Source of the DNA: Desulforamulus ruminis DSM 2154
GTDB lineage: Bacteria; Bacillota; Desulfotomaculia; Desulfotomaculales; Desulfotomaculaceae
Direction of reading: 5' to 3'
Assembly (NCBI RefSeq): GCF_000215085.1
Contig: NC_015589.1
Span: 248,001 to 312,000 of the forward strand
Length of the DNA stretch: 64,000 nt
The notes under the pieces: model-generated
Told to the model about the DNA's origin: nothing
The model's database searches: none
The model's input: the letters and a program-made list of their open reading frames with translations, nothing else
Made by a program: the position numbers and the translations under genes
Shown: in pieces, positions 13,029 through 23,362 of the stretch
How positions within the stretch are numbered: the stretch's first letter is position 1
Layout of the letters: every line of letters begins with the position of its first letter

Positions 13029-15626
13029 GATTTTAACCGCTATACCCAAAAATCAAGGGAGGCTGTTTCCGCAGCGCAAAATTTAGCCGCCCAGCGGCAT
13101 CAGCAAGAAATAAACGGCAAGCACCTGCTGGCTGCTTTGCTGACCCAGGAGGGGGGGATGGCTCCCCGCTTCCTGGAGCATGCCGGGGTTTCTGCGGCCA
13201 CCCTGCAGAACCTGGTGGAAGACCTTTTACGCCGGAGTCCGGCGGTACATGGTTATGAAGGTTCCCTCAGACTGGGCACCGGACTGGCCCGGGTTTTTTC
13301 CCAGGCTGAAAAGGAAGCCCGGGAGATGAAAGACCAATATGTTAGTGTGGAACATCTTTTAATTGCCCTGGTGGATGAAGGGGAACAGGAACTGAAAGAA
13401 ATTTTTCGCCGGGTGGGTTTAACCCGGGAGATCTTGTTGAATTCCTTAAAAAGCATTCGGGGAAATCAGCAGGTTACCAGTGAAAATCCCGAGGAAACCT
13501 ATGAGGCTCTGGAAAAGTACGGGCGTGATCTGACGCAATTGGCCCGGGACGGCAAACTGGACCCGGTCATTGGCCGGGATGATGAAATTCGCCGGACCAT
13601 TGAAATTCTCTCCCGGCGCACCAAGAATAATCCGGTGCTCATTGGCGAACCCGGTGTGGGGAAAACCGCCATTGTGGAAGGTCTAGCCCGCCGTATTGTG
13701 GCCGGGGATGTACCCGAGGGTTTAAAAAATAAACTGGTCATTGCTTTGGATATGGGGGCCCTGATTGCCGGGGCCAAATACCGGGGTGAATTTGAAGAAC
13801 GGTTGAAAGCGGTGCTGAAGGAAGTCCAGAAATCCGAAGGCCGCATCATTCTCTTTATCGACGAGCTGCATACGGTGGTGGGGGCCGGGGCCGCTGAAGG
13901 AGCCATGGATGCCGGCAATTTATTGAAACCCATGCTGGCCAGAGGCGAACTGCGGGCCATTGGGGCTACCACCTTGGATGAATACCGCAAACACGTGGAA
14001 AAGGATGCCGCCCTGGAGCGCCGGTTCCAGCCGGTTCTGGTAAACCCCCCTTCCATTGAGGATACCATTTCCATTCTGCGGGGGCTGAAGGAGCGTTATG
14101 AAGTGCACCACGGCGTGCGCATTCAGGACAGCGCCCTGGTGGCTGCGGCCACCCTTTCCGACCGCTATATTTCCGATCGTTTTCTGCCGGATAAAGCTAT
14201 TGATTTAATGGATGAGGCCGCCGCCCGGCTGCGTACCGAGATTGACAGCATGCCCACCACCTTGGATGAAATTACCCGCCGGGTGATGCGACTGGAAATT
14301 GAAGAAGCCGCCCTGAAAAAAGAAAAGGACGCCCTGTCCCAGGAACGCCTGGAAAAATTGCAGGAACAACTGGCCGAACTGAAAGCCGAGGCCGATGTGA
14401 TGCGTACCCAGTGGCAGGTGGAAAAGCAGGCCATTTCCCGGGTACGCCAGCTAAAAAAAGAAATTGAAAACACCAAGCTGGAAATTGAAAAGGCCGAGCG
14501 GGACTATGATTTAAACCGCATGGCCGAACTCAGTTACGGCAAGCTGCCGGATCTTGAACGCAGACTGAAATCCGAAGAAGAATTGCTGGCCGGCAAACAA
14601 AAAAATGCCATGCTGCTAAAAGAAGAAGTGGATGAGGAGGATATTGCCCGGGTGGTCAGCCGCTGGACCGGGGTTCCCTTAAGCAAGCTGCTGGAAGGAG
14701 AAAGGGAAAAGCTGATCCATCTGGATGAAGTGCTCCACCAGCGGGTCATCGGGCAGGACCAGGCGGTGCAGGCGGTGGCCGACGCCGTGCTGCGGGCCCG
14801 GGCCGGCATCAAGGACCCCAACCGGCCCATCGGCAGCTTTATCTTCCTGGGACCCACCGGCGTGGGCAAAACGGAGTTGGCCCGGGCCTTGGCCCAAGCT
14901 CTCTTTGATGACGAGCGCAACATCATCCGTATTGATATGTCCGAGTACATGGAAAAGCATACGGTATCAAGGCTTATCGGGGCTCCGCCCGGTTATGTGG
15001 GCTACGATGAGGGCGGCCAGTTGACTGAAGCGGTCCGCCGCCGGCCTTACTCGGTGATCCTGTTCGATGAAATTGAAAAGGCCCACCATGATGTCTTTAA
15101 CGTGATGCTGCAAATTTTGGATGACGGCAGGCTTACGGACGGACAGGGGCGGACCATTAACTTTAAAAATACCGTGATTATCATGACCTCCAATATCGGC
15201 AGCCATGAAATTCTGGACTTCCAAAAGAGCGGCAGCAGGGACGACGAGAAAATGAAGGCCACGGTAATGGCGCTGCTGCAAAAGCACTTCCGTCCGGAGT
15301 TTTTGAACCGGGTGGATGAAACGGTGGTTTTCCATGGGCTGGAACCAGGCCACATGCGGAAAATTACGGCTTTGCTGCTGAAAGGGCTGGCCAACCGGTT
15401 AAAAAATACAGCCCATATGGAGCTGACCTGGACCGAGAATGCTTTGGTCTACCTGGCCAACAAAGGTTATGAACCCAGCTTCGGCGCCCGGCCGCTAAAA
15501 AGGCTAATTCAACAGGAAGTTGAAACCCCTCTAAGCCGGATGATAGTCAAAGGAGAGATTAAGCCCGGGGCCCAGGTGGAGGTTGGTGTGGATCAAGGGC
15601 AGATACAAATAAATAGCGGTAAATAA
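13026..15626 (+). CDS. clpB: Disaggregase ClpB (Hsp100)
   Basis: ClpB (866 residues) extracts polypeptides from aggregates together with DnaK. Visible are the Clp N domain (about 1-145), a first AAA+ module with GEPGVGKTA and the FIDELH Walker B, the long middle coiled coil (about 410-530, rich in Lys/Glu/Leu) that distinguishes ClpB from ClpC and docks DnaK, and a second AAA+ module with GPTGVGKTE and [11 protein letters not shown]. The C-terminus has the [11 protein letters not shown] small-domain signature. It is the last gene of the dnaK operon, matching the functional partnership. Translation start context is unusual (hairpin in the spacer). Confidence 0.97.
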   Translation: MDFNRYTQKSREAVSAAQNLAAQRHQQEINGKHLLAALLTQEGGMAPRFLEHAGVSAATLQNLVEDLLRRSPAVHGYEGSLRLGTGLARVFSQAEKEAREMKDQYVSVEHLLIALVDEGEQELKEIFRRVGLTREILLNSLKSIRGNQQVTSENPEETYEALEKYGRDLTQLARDGKLDPVIGRDDEIRRTIEILSRRTKNNPVLIGEPGVGKTAIVEGLARRIVAGDVPEGLKNKLVIALDMGALIAGAKYRGEFEERLKAVLKEVQKSEGRIILFIDELHTVVGAGAAEGAMDAGNLLKPMLARGELRAIGATTLDEYRKHVEKDAALERRFQPVLVNPPSIEDTISILRGLKERYEVHHGVRIQDSALVAAATLSDRYISDRFLPDKAIDLMDEAAARLRTEIDSMPTTLDEITRRVMRLEIEEAALKKEKDALSQERLEKLQEQLAELKAEADVMRTQWQVEKQAISRVRQLKKEIENTKLEIEKAERDYDLNRMAELSYGKLPDLERRLKSEEELLAGKQKNAMLLKEEVDEEDIARVVSRWTGVPLSKLLEGEREKLIHLDEVLHQRVIGQDQAVQAVADAVLRARAGIKDPNRPIGSFIFLGPTGVGKTELARALAQALFDDERNIIRIDMSEYMEKHTVSRLIGAPPGYVGYDEGGQLTEAVRRRPYSVILFDEIEKAHHDVFNVMLQILDDGRLTDGQGRTINFKNTVIIMTSNIGSHEILDFQKSGSRDDEKMKATVMALLQKHFRPEFLNRVDETVVFHGLEPGHMRKITALLLKGLANRLKNTAHMELTWTENALVYLANKGYEPSFGARPLKRLIQQEVETPLSRMIVKGEIKPGAQVEVGVDQGQIQINSGK

Positions 15627-15704
15627 ATGGGTCCCCCTAGAAGGGGCTGATGCAAAAAGAACCCGGAAGGTTCTAATGCGCAGCTCCTTATTTTTCTAAA
15701 AATA

Positions 15705-15770
15705 ATAGAACACGGATTTCCACTGATTATCACGGATTTTTTTAATTTATTTAAAAAATCCGCGTTCTAT
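15705..15770. repeat. Dispersed palindromic element, copy 1 (ATAGAACRCGGATTT arms)
   Basis: Left arm ATAGAACACGGATTT (15705-15719) and right arm AAATCCGCGTTCTAT (15756-15770) are inverted with one mismatch; between them CACGGATTT recurs. The same arms recur at 28773-28920. It lies in the 464-bp clpB-ctsR spacer, where it may also stop clpB transcription. The rest of that spacer shows two small hairpins (15632-15646, 15658-15674) and the ctsR promoter. Confidence 0.7.
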
Positions 15771-15973
15771 TCTATTAGCCATTGCCGTTGTGTTATCTGC
15801 CTATTCTTTTGGCGCCCTAGTTGCCATACTCCCTTCCACGCAGCAGCTTAAAATAGACCGGGACCCGCTATAAATGTAAGAAAGCGCCAATGATTAGCTC
15901 GAAAAATTAGAGTAATGGCCCCATATGGGCGGAAAAACCTCCTATACTAGGTTTAAAATTGCCGTCCAAATGA

Positions 15974-16016
15974 TATAATTATGTTAAGGTTAGGCAAAGT
16001 CAAAAACATTGACTTT
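15974..16016 (+). promoter_or_regulatory. ctsR promoter -10 and adjoining palindrome
   Basis: A TATAAT at 15974-15979 has only a weak -35 (TTTAAA near 15952). Just downstream is a palindrome AAAGTCAA (15996-16003), AAACA, TTGACTTT (16009-16016). AGTCAAA matches one half of the CtsR box (RGTCAAANANRGTCAAA), but the second half is inverted rather than direct, so it is a candidate CtsR operator of unusual geometry, or a weak terminator. Confidence 0.4.
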
Positions 16017-16090
16017 TTCTTGCCTCTATATGCTTTAACAGATCTTTTTTCATGATACCAGCAAATCAGATGTGAGGTGGTTGATGCTCG

Positions 16091-16555
16091 ATGGCAAATA
16101 TTTCGGAACTTATTGAACTGCATATTAAAGCACTGCTGAAAGACAGCCCCTATGATTATGTAGAACTTCAGCGTAATGAGCTGGCTTCCCAGTTTAAATG
16201 TGTTCCATCGCAGATAAACTACGTCTTATCCACCCGGTTCACCACGGATAACGGCTATGTGGTGGAAAGCCGCAGGGGCGGCGGGGGCTATATCCGCATT
16301 ATCAAAATCCCTTTGGACCGCCATGACAATGCGGCGGTTCAGATCTATCGCTTAGTAGGCAATGACATCAATCAATCCCAGGCGGAGGCCATTATTAAAC
16401 GATTGGCCGAGGAAGAATTTATTACTCCCAGGGAAGCAAGAATTTTCAGATCCGCCATGGACCGGAACAGCCTCCGGCTGGAACTGCCCTGGCGGGATAA
16501 CCTGCGGGCGGATTTGCTGAAAGCCATGCTGGCTGCGGTTTTTAGAGAAGACTGA
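16091..16555 (+). CDS. ctsR: Transcriptional repressor CtsR
   Basis: CtsR (154 residues, usual length) represses clp genes and is inactivated by heat or by McsB. The N-terminal winged helix-turn-helix covers about 1-75 and includes the signature VLSTRFTTDNGYVVES followed by the Gly-rich wing RRGGGGYIRI that contacts DNA. The C-terminal dimerisation half begins near LVGNDINQSQAE. It leads the ctsR-mcsA-mcsB-clpC operon and probably regulates it. The ATG at 16091 lies 7 nt after an out-of-frame ATG. Confidence 0.96.
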   Translation: MANISELIELHIKALLKDSPYDYVELQRNELASQFKCVPSQINYVLSTRFTTDNGYVVESRRGGGGYIRIIKIPLDRHDNAAVQIYRLVGNDINQSQAEAIIKRLAEEEFITPREARIFRSAMDRNSLRLELPWRDNLRADLLKAMLAAVFRED

Positions 16556-16576
16556 GAAAAGAGGGAGGTTTTACCC

Positions 16577-17089
16577 ATGCTATGTGACCGGTGTCAAAAA
16601 AGGCCTGCTCAGGTTCATCTGACCCAGGTGGTTAACAATACGAAAAAACAAATGAACCTTTGTCCTGCCTGTGCGGCAGAGCTTCAAGCCGAGAGTTTCG
16701 GTTTTGCGCCGCAACTGAATCTTCATGATTTCCTGGCGGGTTTAATTAACCACCAATTTGGCGGAAAGTCTGTAAAGCCATCTTCCATGCCCGGCCTTCA
16801 TTGTGAAAAGTGCGGGGTTACCGAGAGCCAGGTGGCGCAAAAAGGCCTTTTTGGCTGCAGTGAGTGCTATACTCAATTTGGCGAGGGGATTAACCCTTTG
16901 CTGAAGCGCATTCACGGCAATCATACCCACACGGGAAAAGTCCCCCGGAGAAACGGCGGCAAGGCCTTGATCAGCAAAGAAATCAGAACACTGAAAAGTT
17001 TGCTTCAGGATGCCGTCAAGCAGGAAGAGTTTGAAAAAGCCGCTTCCTTGCGGGATCGCATTAAAGAGCTGGAACAACAACTTCTATAA
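16577..17089 (+). CDS. mcsA: McsA, zinc-binding activator of arginine kinase McsB
   Basis: McsA (170 residues) binds and activates McsB. Four CxxC-type pairs are visible: CDRC near residue 3, CPAC near 29, CEKC near 76 and CSEC near 93, enough for two zinc sites. The C-terminal 35 residues form a UVR-type helical hairpin (LLQDAVKQEEFEKAASLRDR). The gene lies 21 bp after ctsR and 12 bp before the preferred mcsB start. Preceded by GAGGGAGG. Confidence 0.95.
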   Translation: MLCDRCQKRPAQVHLTQVVNNTKKQMNLCPACAAELQAESFGFAPQLNLHDFLAGLINHQFGGKSVKPSSMPGLHCEKCGVTESQVAQKGLFGCSECYTQFGEGINPLLKRIHGNHTHTGKVPRRNGGKALISKEIRTLKSLLQDAVKQEEFEKAASLRDRIKELEQQLL

Positions 17090-17101
17090 GGGGTGAGGAA
17101 A

Positions 17102-18172
17102 GTGGGTATAAAGGAAACCGTAAGTAATCCCTATAGCAAGTGGCTGGATGCTTCAGGACCGGACAGTGATGTAGTGATCAGCAGCAGGATCCGCCTGGCA
17201 CGCAACATCGTTGATCAGCCTTTCCCCCATCTTCTGGGCACAGAGGATGCCGAAAAGGTTGTTTATGCGGTGAACTCTGTTGTGGAACACAGTCCCTTTA
17301 AGGATGCTCCGGGGGGAATGGAACTGTCCCGCATGACGGAATTATCCCCCACCGAAAGGCAAATACTAGTGGAGAAGCATTTAATCAGTCCGGCCCTGCT
17401 GGAACAGCCCGAAAAGAAAGCGGTTGTGCTGCGGGATGATGAAGTGGTAAGCATTATGGTCAATGAGGAAGACCATCTGCGCATACAATGCCTTTTGCCG
17501 GGGCTGCAGCTCAAAGAATGCTGGGACATCGCCAATCAGGTGGATGACGGAATGGAACAAATATTAGACTATGCCTTTTGTGAAGAGAAGGGTTACCTGA
17601 CTTCCTGCCCCACCAATGTAGGCACCGGTTTACGGGCTTCAGTCATGCTGCACCTGCCTGCTCTGGTAATGACCCAGCAAATCAGCAGTGTTCTGACCTC
17701 TTTATCCAAGCTGGGATTGACGGTGCGGGGATTATATGGCGAGGGAACCCAGGCCACCGGAAACCTGTTTCAGGTATCCAACCAGGTTACCCTGGGACTG
17801 ACCGAGGAAGAGATTATTGATAACCTGCTGATGGTGGCGGCTCAATTGGTAAGCCAGGAGCGGGCGGCCAGGCAGGCCCTGCACAAGGAGCAAAGGCATC
17901 ATATTGAAGACCGGGTTTGGCGGGCCTACGGGCTGCTGCGTTATGCCAGACTCATCACTTCCAGCGAAGCCATGTCCTTGTTCTCGGATTTAAGGCTGGG
18001 GGTGGACCTGGAAATTATTCCCGGCGTACCGCCGGGGCTGATTACAGAATTAATTATTATGACCCGGCCGGCTTTCTTGAACCGGCTCAACGATAAGGAA
18101 ATCAATCCCCATCAAAGGGATATCTACAGGGCCAAATTAATTCGTGAAAGACTGCAAAGTTTAAGCAGATAG
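17102..18172 (+). CDS. mcsB: Protein-arginine kinase McsB
   Basis: McsB (356 residues) phosphorylates arginines on damaged proteins, marking them for ClpCP. It belongs to the ATP:guanido phosphotransferases: SSRIRLARN near residue 28 and the signature [18 protein letters not shown] in the middle are clear. The GTG at 17102 is preferred because it is correctly spaced from AAGGGGTGAGG; an in-frame GTG at 17093 lies within that ribosome site. It is followed 11 bp later by clpC. Confidence 0.96.
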   Translation: MGIKETVSNPYSKWLDASGPDSDVVISSRIRLARNIVDQPFPHLLGTEDAEKVVYAVNSVVEHSPFKDAPGGMELSRMTELSPTERQILVEKHLISPALLEQPEKKAVVLRDDEVVSIMVNEEDHLRIQCLLPGLQLKECWDIANQVDDGMEQILDYAFCEEKGYLTSCPTNVGTGLRASVMLHLPALVMTQQISSVLTSLSKLGLTVRGLYGEGTQATGNLFQVSNQVTLGLTEEEIIDNLLMVAAQLVSQERAARQALHKEQRHHIEDRVWRAYGLLRYARLITSSEAMSLFSDLRLGVDLEIIPGVPPGLITELIIMTRPAFLNRLNDKEINPHQRDIYRAKLIRERLQSLSR

Positions 18173-18183
18173 GAGGAGGTTTT

Positions 18184-20631
18184 ATGTTTCACCGATTTAC
18201 AGAAAGTGCGAAAAATGTTCTCATTCTGGCCCAGGAAGAAGCCAGGAGATTAAAATACCCCTTAATTGGGACCGAACATATTCTGCTGGGATTGATTCGC
18301 GAGGATCAAGGTTTTGCCGCCAGGGCGCTGGAGCAAATGGGGATCAGCGCCGACCGGGTTGCCCAGGCGGTGGAGCAGGTAGTGGGCGTGGGAGATCAAG
18401 CGGTTCCGGCGGAAATCCCGGCCACAGCCCGGGCCAAGAGGGTACTGGAACTGGCGGTGGAAGAAGCCCGCAGCCTGAATCATAATTATGTGGGCACCGA
18501 ACATATTCTGCTTGGATTGATTCGTGAGGGGGAAGGCGTGGCGGCTCAGGTATTAATCTCCCTGGGAGCGGACATGGAACGGGCCCGCCAGCAGGTTATC
18601 AGCATGATGGGAGGCTCCCCCGGCGGCGGACAGCCCCAGGGCGGTCCGGGCCATCATTGTCCCTCCGGCGGATGTAAGACGGTGAGTCTGGATCAGTTCA
18701 GCCGGGACTTAACCTCCCTGGCCAAGGAAGATAAACTGGATCCGGTGGTGGGCCGGGGCAAGGAAATCGAGCGGGTTATCCAGGTGTTGTCCCGCCGGAC
18801 CAAGAACAATCCTGTCCTGATCGGGGAGCCCGGTGTGGGTAAAACCGCCATCGCCGAAGGGCTGGCCCAGAAAATTATCGAGGGCAGCGTACCGGAGATC
18901 TTATTAAACCGCCGGGTGGTGACCCTTGATCTGGCCGGTATGGTGGCCGGCACCAAATATCGGGGCGAGTTTGAAGACCGGCTGAAAAAGGTTATGGAAG
19001 AGATCCGGCAGGCCGGAAATATTATTGTGTTTATTGATGAACTGCATACCTTAATCGGTGCCGGGGCGGCAGAAGGGGCCATTGATGCGGCCAATATCTT
19101 AAAACCGGCCCTGGCCCGGGGCGAAATTCAAACCATCGGGGCCACCACCCTGGATGAATACCGCAAGTATATTGAAAAGGATTCGGCACTGGAACGCCGC
19201 TTTCAGCCCATTCAGGTGGATGAACCCACGGTGGAGGAAACCATCCAGATCTTAAAGGGCATCCGGGATAAATACGAGGCGCACCACCGGGTCAATATTA
19301 CCAATGAGGCCCTGGAAGCCGCCGCCAGATTGTCGGACCGCTACATTACCGATCGCTTTCTGCCGGATAAGGCCATTGATTTAATTGATGAGTCCGCCTC
19401 CCGGGTTCGCATTAAAGCCTTTACCACACCTCCGGACCTAAAGGACAAAGAAAAGCTGCTGGTGGAAGTGCGCAAGGAAAAGGAAGCGGCCATCAATAAT
19501 CAGGAGTTTGAAAAAGCCGCAGAACTGCGGGACCGTGAACAAAAGCTGACTTTGCAATTAAATCAGGCCCGGGAGAGCTGGAACCAGGCCAAGGGTGGCG
19601 ACGGATTGATTGTTTCCGAGGAGGATATTGCCCATATTGTAGCTGCCTGGACCGGTGTGCCGGTAAAAAAATTAGCCCAGGAGGAGTCCCAGCGGCTGCT
19701 GAACCTGGAAGAGGCCTTACACCAGCGGGTGATTGGCCAGGACGAGGCGGTAAAAGCGGTAGCCAGAGCGGTGCGCAGGGCCCGGGCGGGCCTGAAGGAC
19801 CCGAAGCGTCCGGTAGGTTCCTTTATCTTTCTGGGTCCTACCGGCGTGGGTAAAACCGAGCTGGCCAGGGCGTTGGCGGAAGCCCTTTTTGGTGACGAAG
19901 ATGCTTTAGTTCGCATTGATATGTCCGAATATATGGAAAAGCATGCTGTTTCTCGACTGGTAGGAGCGCCTCCGGGGTATGTGGGGTACGATGAAGGAGG
20001 CCAATTGACGGAGGCCGTTCGCAGGAAACCCTATTCCGTGGTGCTGCTGGACGAAATTGAAAAGGCCCACCCGGATGTATTTAATATTTTGCTGCAGGTG
20101 CTGGAAGACGGGCGGTTGACCGATTCCAAGGGGCGCGTGGTGGATATGCGCAATACGGTCATTATTATGACCTCCAACATTGGGCTTTCCACTCTGAAGG
20201 CTACCGGGAAGGTGGGTTTTGCCGCATCGGCGGATCAATCCCGGGCGGAATATGAAAAGATGAAGGAACGGGTGGAAGAAGCCCTGAAACGAACATTCCG
20301 GCCGGAATTTTTAAACCGCATTGATGAAAGCATTGTCTTCCACTCCTTAAGCCGGGAGCACATTAAGGAGATTGTCAACTTAATGCTGAAAGAAGTTACC
20401 AAGCGGATGGAAGATCCGGAAGTATACCTGGAGTTTTCCGAAGCGGCCCGGGAGCGGCTGGCTGAAACAGGCTACAGTGAGGAATTCGGGGCCAGACCGC
20501 TGCGCCGGGAGATTCAGCGCAAAGTGGAAGACCGTTTGTCCGAAGAATTACTCCGCGGCACCTTCCAAAAAGGGGATAAGGTGGCGGTGGATGTTCAGGA
20601 AGGTGAATTTACCTTTAACCCTGTGAAGTAA
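18184..20631 (+). CDS. clpC: AAA+ unfoldase ClpC
   Basis: ClpC (815 residues) unfolds substrates for ClpP, with McsB-phosphorylated proteins as a major class. Two Clp N repeats (about 1-70 and 75-145, each with [12 protein letters not shown]), a first AAA+ module ([17 protein letters not shown]), a short middle domain with a UVR motif ([15 protein letters not shown]) and a second AAA+ module (GPTGVGKTE) are present. The short middle domain distinguishes it from ClpB. It starts after TAGGAGGAGG and ends the stress part of the operon; radA follows after 211 bp. Confidence 0.97.
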   Translation: MFHRFTESAKNVLILAQEEARRLKYPLIGTEHILLGLIREDQGFAARALEQMGISADRVAQAVEQVVGVGDQAVPAEIPATARAKRVLELAVEEARSLNHNYVGTEHILLGLIREGEGVAAQVLISLGADMERARQQVISMMGGSPGGGQPQGGPGHHCPSGGCKTVSLDQFSRDLTSLAKEDKLDPVVGRGKEIERVIQVLSRRTKNNPVLIGEPGVGKTAIAEGLAQKIIEGSVPEILLNRRVVTLDLAGMVAGTKYRGEFEDRLKKVMEEIRQAGNIIVFIDELHTLIGAGAAEGAIDAANILKPALARGEIQTIGATTLDEYRKYIEKDSALERRFQPIQVDEPTVEETIQILKGIRDKYEAHHRVNITNEALEAAARLSDRYITDRFLPDKAIDLIDESASRVRIKAFTTPPDLKDKEKLLVEVRKEKEAAINNQEFEKAAELRDREQKLTLQLNQARESWNQAKGGDGLIVSEEDIAHIVAAWTGVPVKKLAQEESQRLLNLEEALHQRVIGQDEAVKAVARAVRRARAGLKDPKRPVGSFIFLGPTGVGKTELARALAEALFGDEDALVRIDMSEYMEKHAVSRLVGAPPGYVGYDEGGQLTEAVRRKPYSVVLLDEIEKAHPDVFNILLQVLEDGRLTDSKGRVVDMRNTVIIMTSNIGLSTLKATGKVGFAASADQSRAEYEKMKERVEEALKRTFRPEFLNRIDESIVFHSLSREHIKEIVNLMLKEVTKRMEDPEVYLEFSEAARERLAETGYSEEFGARPLRREIQRKVEDRLSEELLRGTFQKGDKVAVDVQEGEFTFNPVK

Positions 20632-20641
20632 CCATCCATTG

Positions 20642-20671
20642 GGAGAGGCAGCATGTTTTGCCGCCTCTCCG
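20642..20671 (+). terminator. Hairpin after clpC, terminator-like
   Basis: GGAGAGGC and GCCTCTCC form an 8-bp stem 10 bp after the clpC stop, but no T run follows, so termination may be partial and radA-disA may still receive read-through. The remaining 170 bp contain three ACATATTG words (about 20700-20779) and nothing else I can name. Confidence 0.4.
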
Positions 20672-20842
20672 GGGATACCCGGAATAAAGTCTAAAAAATG
20701 ACATATTGTGGAATATTATCAATTTGTTAGGCAGGAAAATACATATTGGGTATCGAATGTCAACTAGGTACATATTGTTAAGTTTGTTTGATGAAAATTA
20801 ATAAAGCGTATGAACCTGGTTTTCTATTTTGGAGGTTATTTT

Positions 20843-22195
20843 TTGCGCAACAAAACAACCTATGCTTGCCAGCAGTGCGGACATCAGACCGCCCGGTGGA
20901 TGGGGCGCTGTCCGGGCTGCGGCGAATGGAACTCCCTGGTGGAGGAGAAAATGGTCTCCCCGGCTAAAACAGTACGCTTATCCCCCCTTTCGGCTCCGAT
21001 TCCCGTGACCGATGTGGCAGCCACGGAGGAGGAACGATACGCCACCGGGTTGAAGGAACTGGACCGGGCTCTTGGCGGGGGTCTGGTACCCGGTTCCCTG
21101 GTGCTGGTTGGCGGGGATCCGGGTATCGGCAAATCCACCCTGCTGCTGCAGGCCGCTGCTGCCCTGGCTGAAAAGGTTGGCACCGTGCTTTACGTTTCCG
21201 GCGAAGAATCCGCCCGGCAGATTAAAATGAGGGCGCAACGGATTAATGCTTTGCATCCCAATATATTACTGATGGCAGAGACGGATATTTCGGTAGTGGA
21301 ACGGCATATTCATGAATTATCCCCTGCGGCGGTGGTTCTGGACTCCATTCAAACCGCCTTTCAGCCGGAGATTTCCTCAACGCCCGGAAGTGTCGCCCAG
21401 GTTAGGGAATGTACCGGGGTTTTGATGAGAGTGGCCAAGGGTACAAGTATCCCGGTTTTTCTGGTTGGGCATGTTACTAAAGAAGGGACCCTGGCCGGAC
21501 CCAGGGTGCTGGAGCATATGGTGGATACGGTGCTTTATTTTGAAGGGGACCGGCACCAGTCCTTCCGGATTCTGCGCACCGTAAAGAACCGTTTTGGCTC
21601 GGCCCATGAGCTGGGTATCTTTGAAATGCGGGATTTTGGACTGATAGAAGTGAGCAATCCCTCGGCGTTATTTATGGGTCAGAGTTCCCGGGGAGTGGCG
21701 GGATCGGTGATTGTTCCCAGCCTGGAAGGAACCAGGCCTCTTTTGGTGGAGATACAGGCGCTGGTATGTGCCAGTGGTTTTGGGACGCCAAGAAGGATGA
21801 CGGCGGGAGTGGACCCCAACCGGGTGGCTTTAATTATGGCTGTTCTGGAACGCAGGGTAGGACTCCGGCTGGCGGCCCATGATGCCTATGTTAGTGCCAT
21901 GGGGGGCGTCAAACTGGACGAACCCGCAGTGGATTTAGCCATTGCCCTGGCCATCGCCTCCAGTTTCAGGGAAAGACCGGTGCAGGACCGGCTGGTGGTT
22001 TTGGGAGAAGTAGGTCTAACCGGTGAAATTAGGGCTGTAAGCGGTTTGGAAAAGCGACTTCAGGAAGCTGCCAAATTGGGATTTAGCAGTTGTCTGGGAC
22101 CCCTTTGGAAACATCAAAGGGACTCCCTGGGTATAATAAATTATATAGAGGTTCAATCCATTCACGAAGCTGTGGAGGCTGCCCTAGGGCGGTAA
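20843..22195 (+). CDS. radA: DNA repair protein RadA
   Basis: RadA (450 residues) is a RecA-like ATPase and helicase that helps process recombination intermediates. The N-terminal zinc finger CQQC...CPGC is followed by Walker A GGDPGIGKST, the RadA-specific KNRFGSA motif, and a Lon-like C-terminal domain (about 290-450). The TTG start at 20843 is chosen because it follows GGAGG by 7 nt; the upstream ATG at 20810 would add 11 residues before the ribosome site. disA follows after 11 bp, as in many Firmicutes. Confidence 0.95.
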   Translation: MRNKTTYACQQCGHQTARWMGRCPGCGEWNSLVEEKMVSPAKTVRLSPLSAPIPVTDVAATEEERYATGLKELDRALGGGLVPGSLVLVGGDPGIGKSTLLLQAAAALAEKVGTVLYVSGEESARQIKMRAQRINALHPNILLMAETDISVVERHIHELSPAAVVLDSIQTAFQPEISSTPGSVAQVRECTGVLMRVAKGTSIPVFLVGHVTKEGTLAGPRVLEHMVDTVLYFEGDRHQSFRILRTVKNRFGSAHELGIFEMRDFGLIEVSNPSALFMGQSSRGVAGSVIVPSLEGTRPLLVEIQALVCASGFGTPRRMTAGVDPNRVALIMAVLERRVGLRLAAHDAYVSAMGGVKLDEPAVDLAIALAIASSFRERPVQDRLVVLGEVGLTGEIRAVSGLEKRLQEAAKLGFSSCLGPLWKHQRDSLGIINYIEVQSIHEAVEAALGR

Positions 22196-22206
22196 GAGGT
22201 GGTAAC

Positions 22207-23292
22207 ATGGTAAAAGACGAGAAGGTTGAAGATCGGCTGCTCAGGTTGTTAAGAACGGTGGCTCCGGGTACCCCCTTGAGAGAAGGACTTGAGAATATTT
22301 TGCGGGCTAAAACAGGAGCTCTGATTGTTGTTGGAGACAGCTCTGAAGTCATGGAGTTGGCGGAGGGCGGCTTTGCCATTAATGCGGACTTCACTCCGGC
22401 GGGGCTTTACGAACTGGCTAAGATGGACGGCGCCATTATTTTAAGTGAAGATTGTCGTAAAATTATTGCCGCCAACACCCAGTTGATTCCGGACCTGATT
22501 ATTCCCTCCAGCGAAACGGGAATCCGTCATAGAACCGCCGAACGGGTGGCGAAGCAATGCGACGCTCCGGTTATTTCCATATCCCAGCGCAGGGGAATTA
22601 TCACCATCTATAAGGGAACGTTAAAGTATTTCCTGCGGGATATCGGCGTGATTTTGGCCAAGGCCAACCAGGCGGTGCAGACCTTGGAGAAATATCGGTC
22701 TGTTTCCGACAAAGTGATCCATGAGCTGTCGGTGCTGGAGCTGCAGGAAGTGGTTACCCTGTATGATGTAACCCGTTCCATCCAAAGGATTGAGATGGTT
22801 TTGCGGGTCAAAAAAGAAATCGATCGGTACATCAGCGAACTGGGGGTGGAGGGGCGCCTGATTGCCATGCAGATGGAAGAGTTGGTGGCTTCCGTTGAAG
22901 AAGAGGGACTCATGGTTATTCAGGATTACGCCACCACCCTGGGCGAAAAAACCCCCGAGAGTATTTTGAAAGTCATCGGCAGTTGGCCGGCGGAAGATCT
23001 GCTGGATCTGGTTTTAATTGCCAGGGCTTTGGGCTACCCGGGCAGTGCCAGTGTGCTGGATCAGGGTGTTTTTCCCCGGGGCTATCGTGTGTTGAAGAAA
23101 ATCCCCCGGTTGCCGCTGCCCGTTATTGAGAATCTGGTGCTGACGTTCCAAAACCTAAAAACCATTCTCTCCGCTTCCATTCCGGAGCTGGATGAAGTGG
23201 AAGGAATCGGGGAAGCCCGGGCCCGCTCCATTCGGGAGGGTCTGCTGCGCTACCGGGAAATGCTGCTCAAAGACAGGTATAGCAAACAGTAA
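22207..23292 (+). CDS. disA: Diadenylate cyclase DisA, DNA-integrity scanner
   Basis: DisA (361 residues) makes c-di-AMP from two ATP and pauses at branched DNA. The DAC domain shows the catalytic DGA motif (AKMDGAIIL) and the RHRTAER motif; a helical spine follows, and the C-terminal helix-hairpin-helix DNA-binding domain includes LDEVEGIGEARARSIREGL. The ATG at 22207 starts a canonical DisA N-terminus; a longer reading from 22090 would run through the end of radA. Placed directly behind radA, which is known to modulate DisA in Bacillus. Confidence 0.97.
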   Translation: MVKDEKVEDRLLRLLRTVAPGTPLREGLENILRAKTGALIVVGDSSEVMELAEGGFAINADFTPAGLYELAKMDGAIILSEDCRKIIAANTQLIPDLIIPSSETGIRHRTAERVAKQCDAPVISISQRRGIITIYKGTLKYFLRDIGVILAKANQAVQTLEKYRSVSDKVIHELSVLELQEVVTLYDVTRSIQRIEMVLRVKKEIDRYISELGVEGRLIAMQMEELVASVEEEGLMVIQDYATTLGEKTPESILKVIGSWPAEDLLDLVLIARALGYPGSASVLDQGVFPRGYRVLKKIPRLPLPVIENLVLTFQNLKTILSASIPELDEVEGIGEARARSIREGLLRYREMLLKDRYSKQ

Positions 23293-23295
23293 AAA

Positions 23296-23325
23296 GGCGT
23301 GGCTTAAGCCACGCCCTGAATTATT
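23296..23325 (+). terminator. Terminator of the ctsR-clpC-radA-disA unit
   Basis: GGCGTGGCTTAAGCCACGCC (23296-23315) is a perfect 20-bp palindrome directly after disA, followed by an AT-rich tail. It lies 38 bp from the end of the convergent minus-strand gene and may serve both. Confidence 0.75.
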
Positions 23326-23362
23326 TGTATGAAAAAACTGAGAATTTGGTTTTTAAATCAAT

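Noticed and set aside
13253-15394. Long antisense frames opposite clpB, and similar ones opposite clpC, rpoB, rpoC and tuf
   Set aside because: They mirror codon structure of highly conserved genes, have no ribosome sites or recognisable domains, and no promoter points into them.
20700-20779. Three ACATATTG words before radA as an operator array
   Set aside because: Spacing is irregular and the flanks differ; too AT-rich to distinguish from chance.
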